From positions 1 to 20,032 of the forward strand of contig DIME01000184.1 in assembly GCA_002425405.1 (NCBI GenBank): a DNA stretch of 20,032 bases, in the 5' to 3' direction. The position numbers and the translations under genes are program-made. The DNA is from Candidatus Accumulibacter vicinus. GTDB lineage: Bacteria > Pseudomonadota > Gammaproteobacteria > Burkholderiales > Rhodocyclaceae. Below, in pieces: positions 20,020 through 20,032 of the stretch (positions within the stretch are counted from its first letter, which is position 1; each line of letters begins with the position of its first letter). The notes beneath the pieces were generated by a model that made no database searches, had not been told where the DNA came from, and saw only the letters and a list, made by a program, of their open reading frames with translations.

Positions 20020-20032
20020 TTATACACAACTC

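Noticed and set aside
1..20032. CRISPR array, tRNA or rRNA genes
   Set aside because: No regularly spaced repeats of CRISPR type and no cloverleaf or rRNA-like sequence noticed on either strand.

Overview
The window is GC-rich bacterial DNA. The gene set (PspA-YqiJ-YqiK flotillin-NnrU, a probable PEP-CTERM-type secreted protein behind a sigma-54 promoter, exopolysaccharide genes, many toxin-antitoxin remnants) suggests a betaproteobacterium, perhaps Rhodocyclales or an Accumulibacter-like floc former. That assignment is inference from gene content only.

Layout. Positions 1-485 (minus) hold a secreted protein whose gene runs off the left edge. Positions 694-1907 are the decayed remains of a Tn3-family transposon: a tnpA fragment and a truncated tnpR enclose an intact MntA-HepT toxin-antitoxin pair. 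Positions 1961-10070, all on the minus strand, form the central system. Positions 10027-13424 carry a PEBP-like gene, an alanyl-tRNA editing protein, and live and broken toxin-antitoxin modules (BrnT-like, DUF433/DUF5615, HicB/HicA). Positions 13500-17118 are a membrane-stress/flotillin operon. Positions 17261-20019 are exopolysaccharide genes (glycosyltransferase, Wzy-like polymerase, end of a hexapeptide acyltransferase).

Central system. This is a complete diversity-generating retroelement (DGR) wired into a conflict-type gene cluster. In transcription order it reads: TIR-domain protein, MoxR-type AAA+ ATPase, a vWA-like protein with a C-terminal formylglycine-generating-enzyme (FGE)/C-type-lectin-fold domain ending in variable repeat VR1, an HRDC-domain accessory protein, the DGR reverse transcriptase, the template repeat TR, a small ORF, and a second stand-alone FGE-fold protein ending in VR2. 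Successive genes overlap by ATGA from the ATPase through the reverse transcriptase. The TR (2992-3118) aligns without gaps to VR1 (4880-5006) and VR2 (2043-2169). There are 15 and 17 mismatches, and all 32 fall at TR adenines of the coding strand; the 100 non-adenine positions are unchanged in both copies. Each VR is followed by a run of hairpins with the same 3-nt loop. One hairpin shows three compensated base-pair differences between the two copies.

Inferred working model: the reverse transcriptase, with the HRDC protein, copies the TR RNA with adenine-specific errors and rewrites the ligand-binding surface of two FGE-fold sensors. One sensor is fused to a vWA-like module partnered with a MoxR ATPase and a TIR effector. 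The whole resembles a diversifiable NTP-dependent immune or self-recognition device. Each component family is known; this particular arrangement, two targets with covarying hairpin arrays and an HRDC accessory, is what deserves attention.
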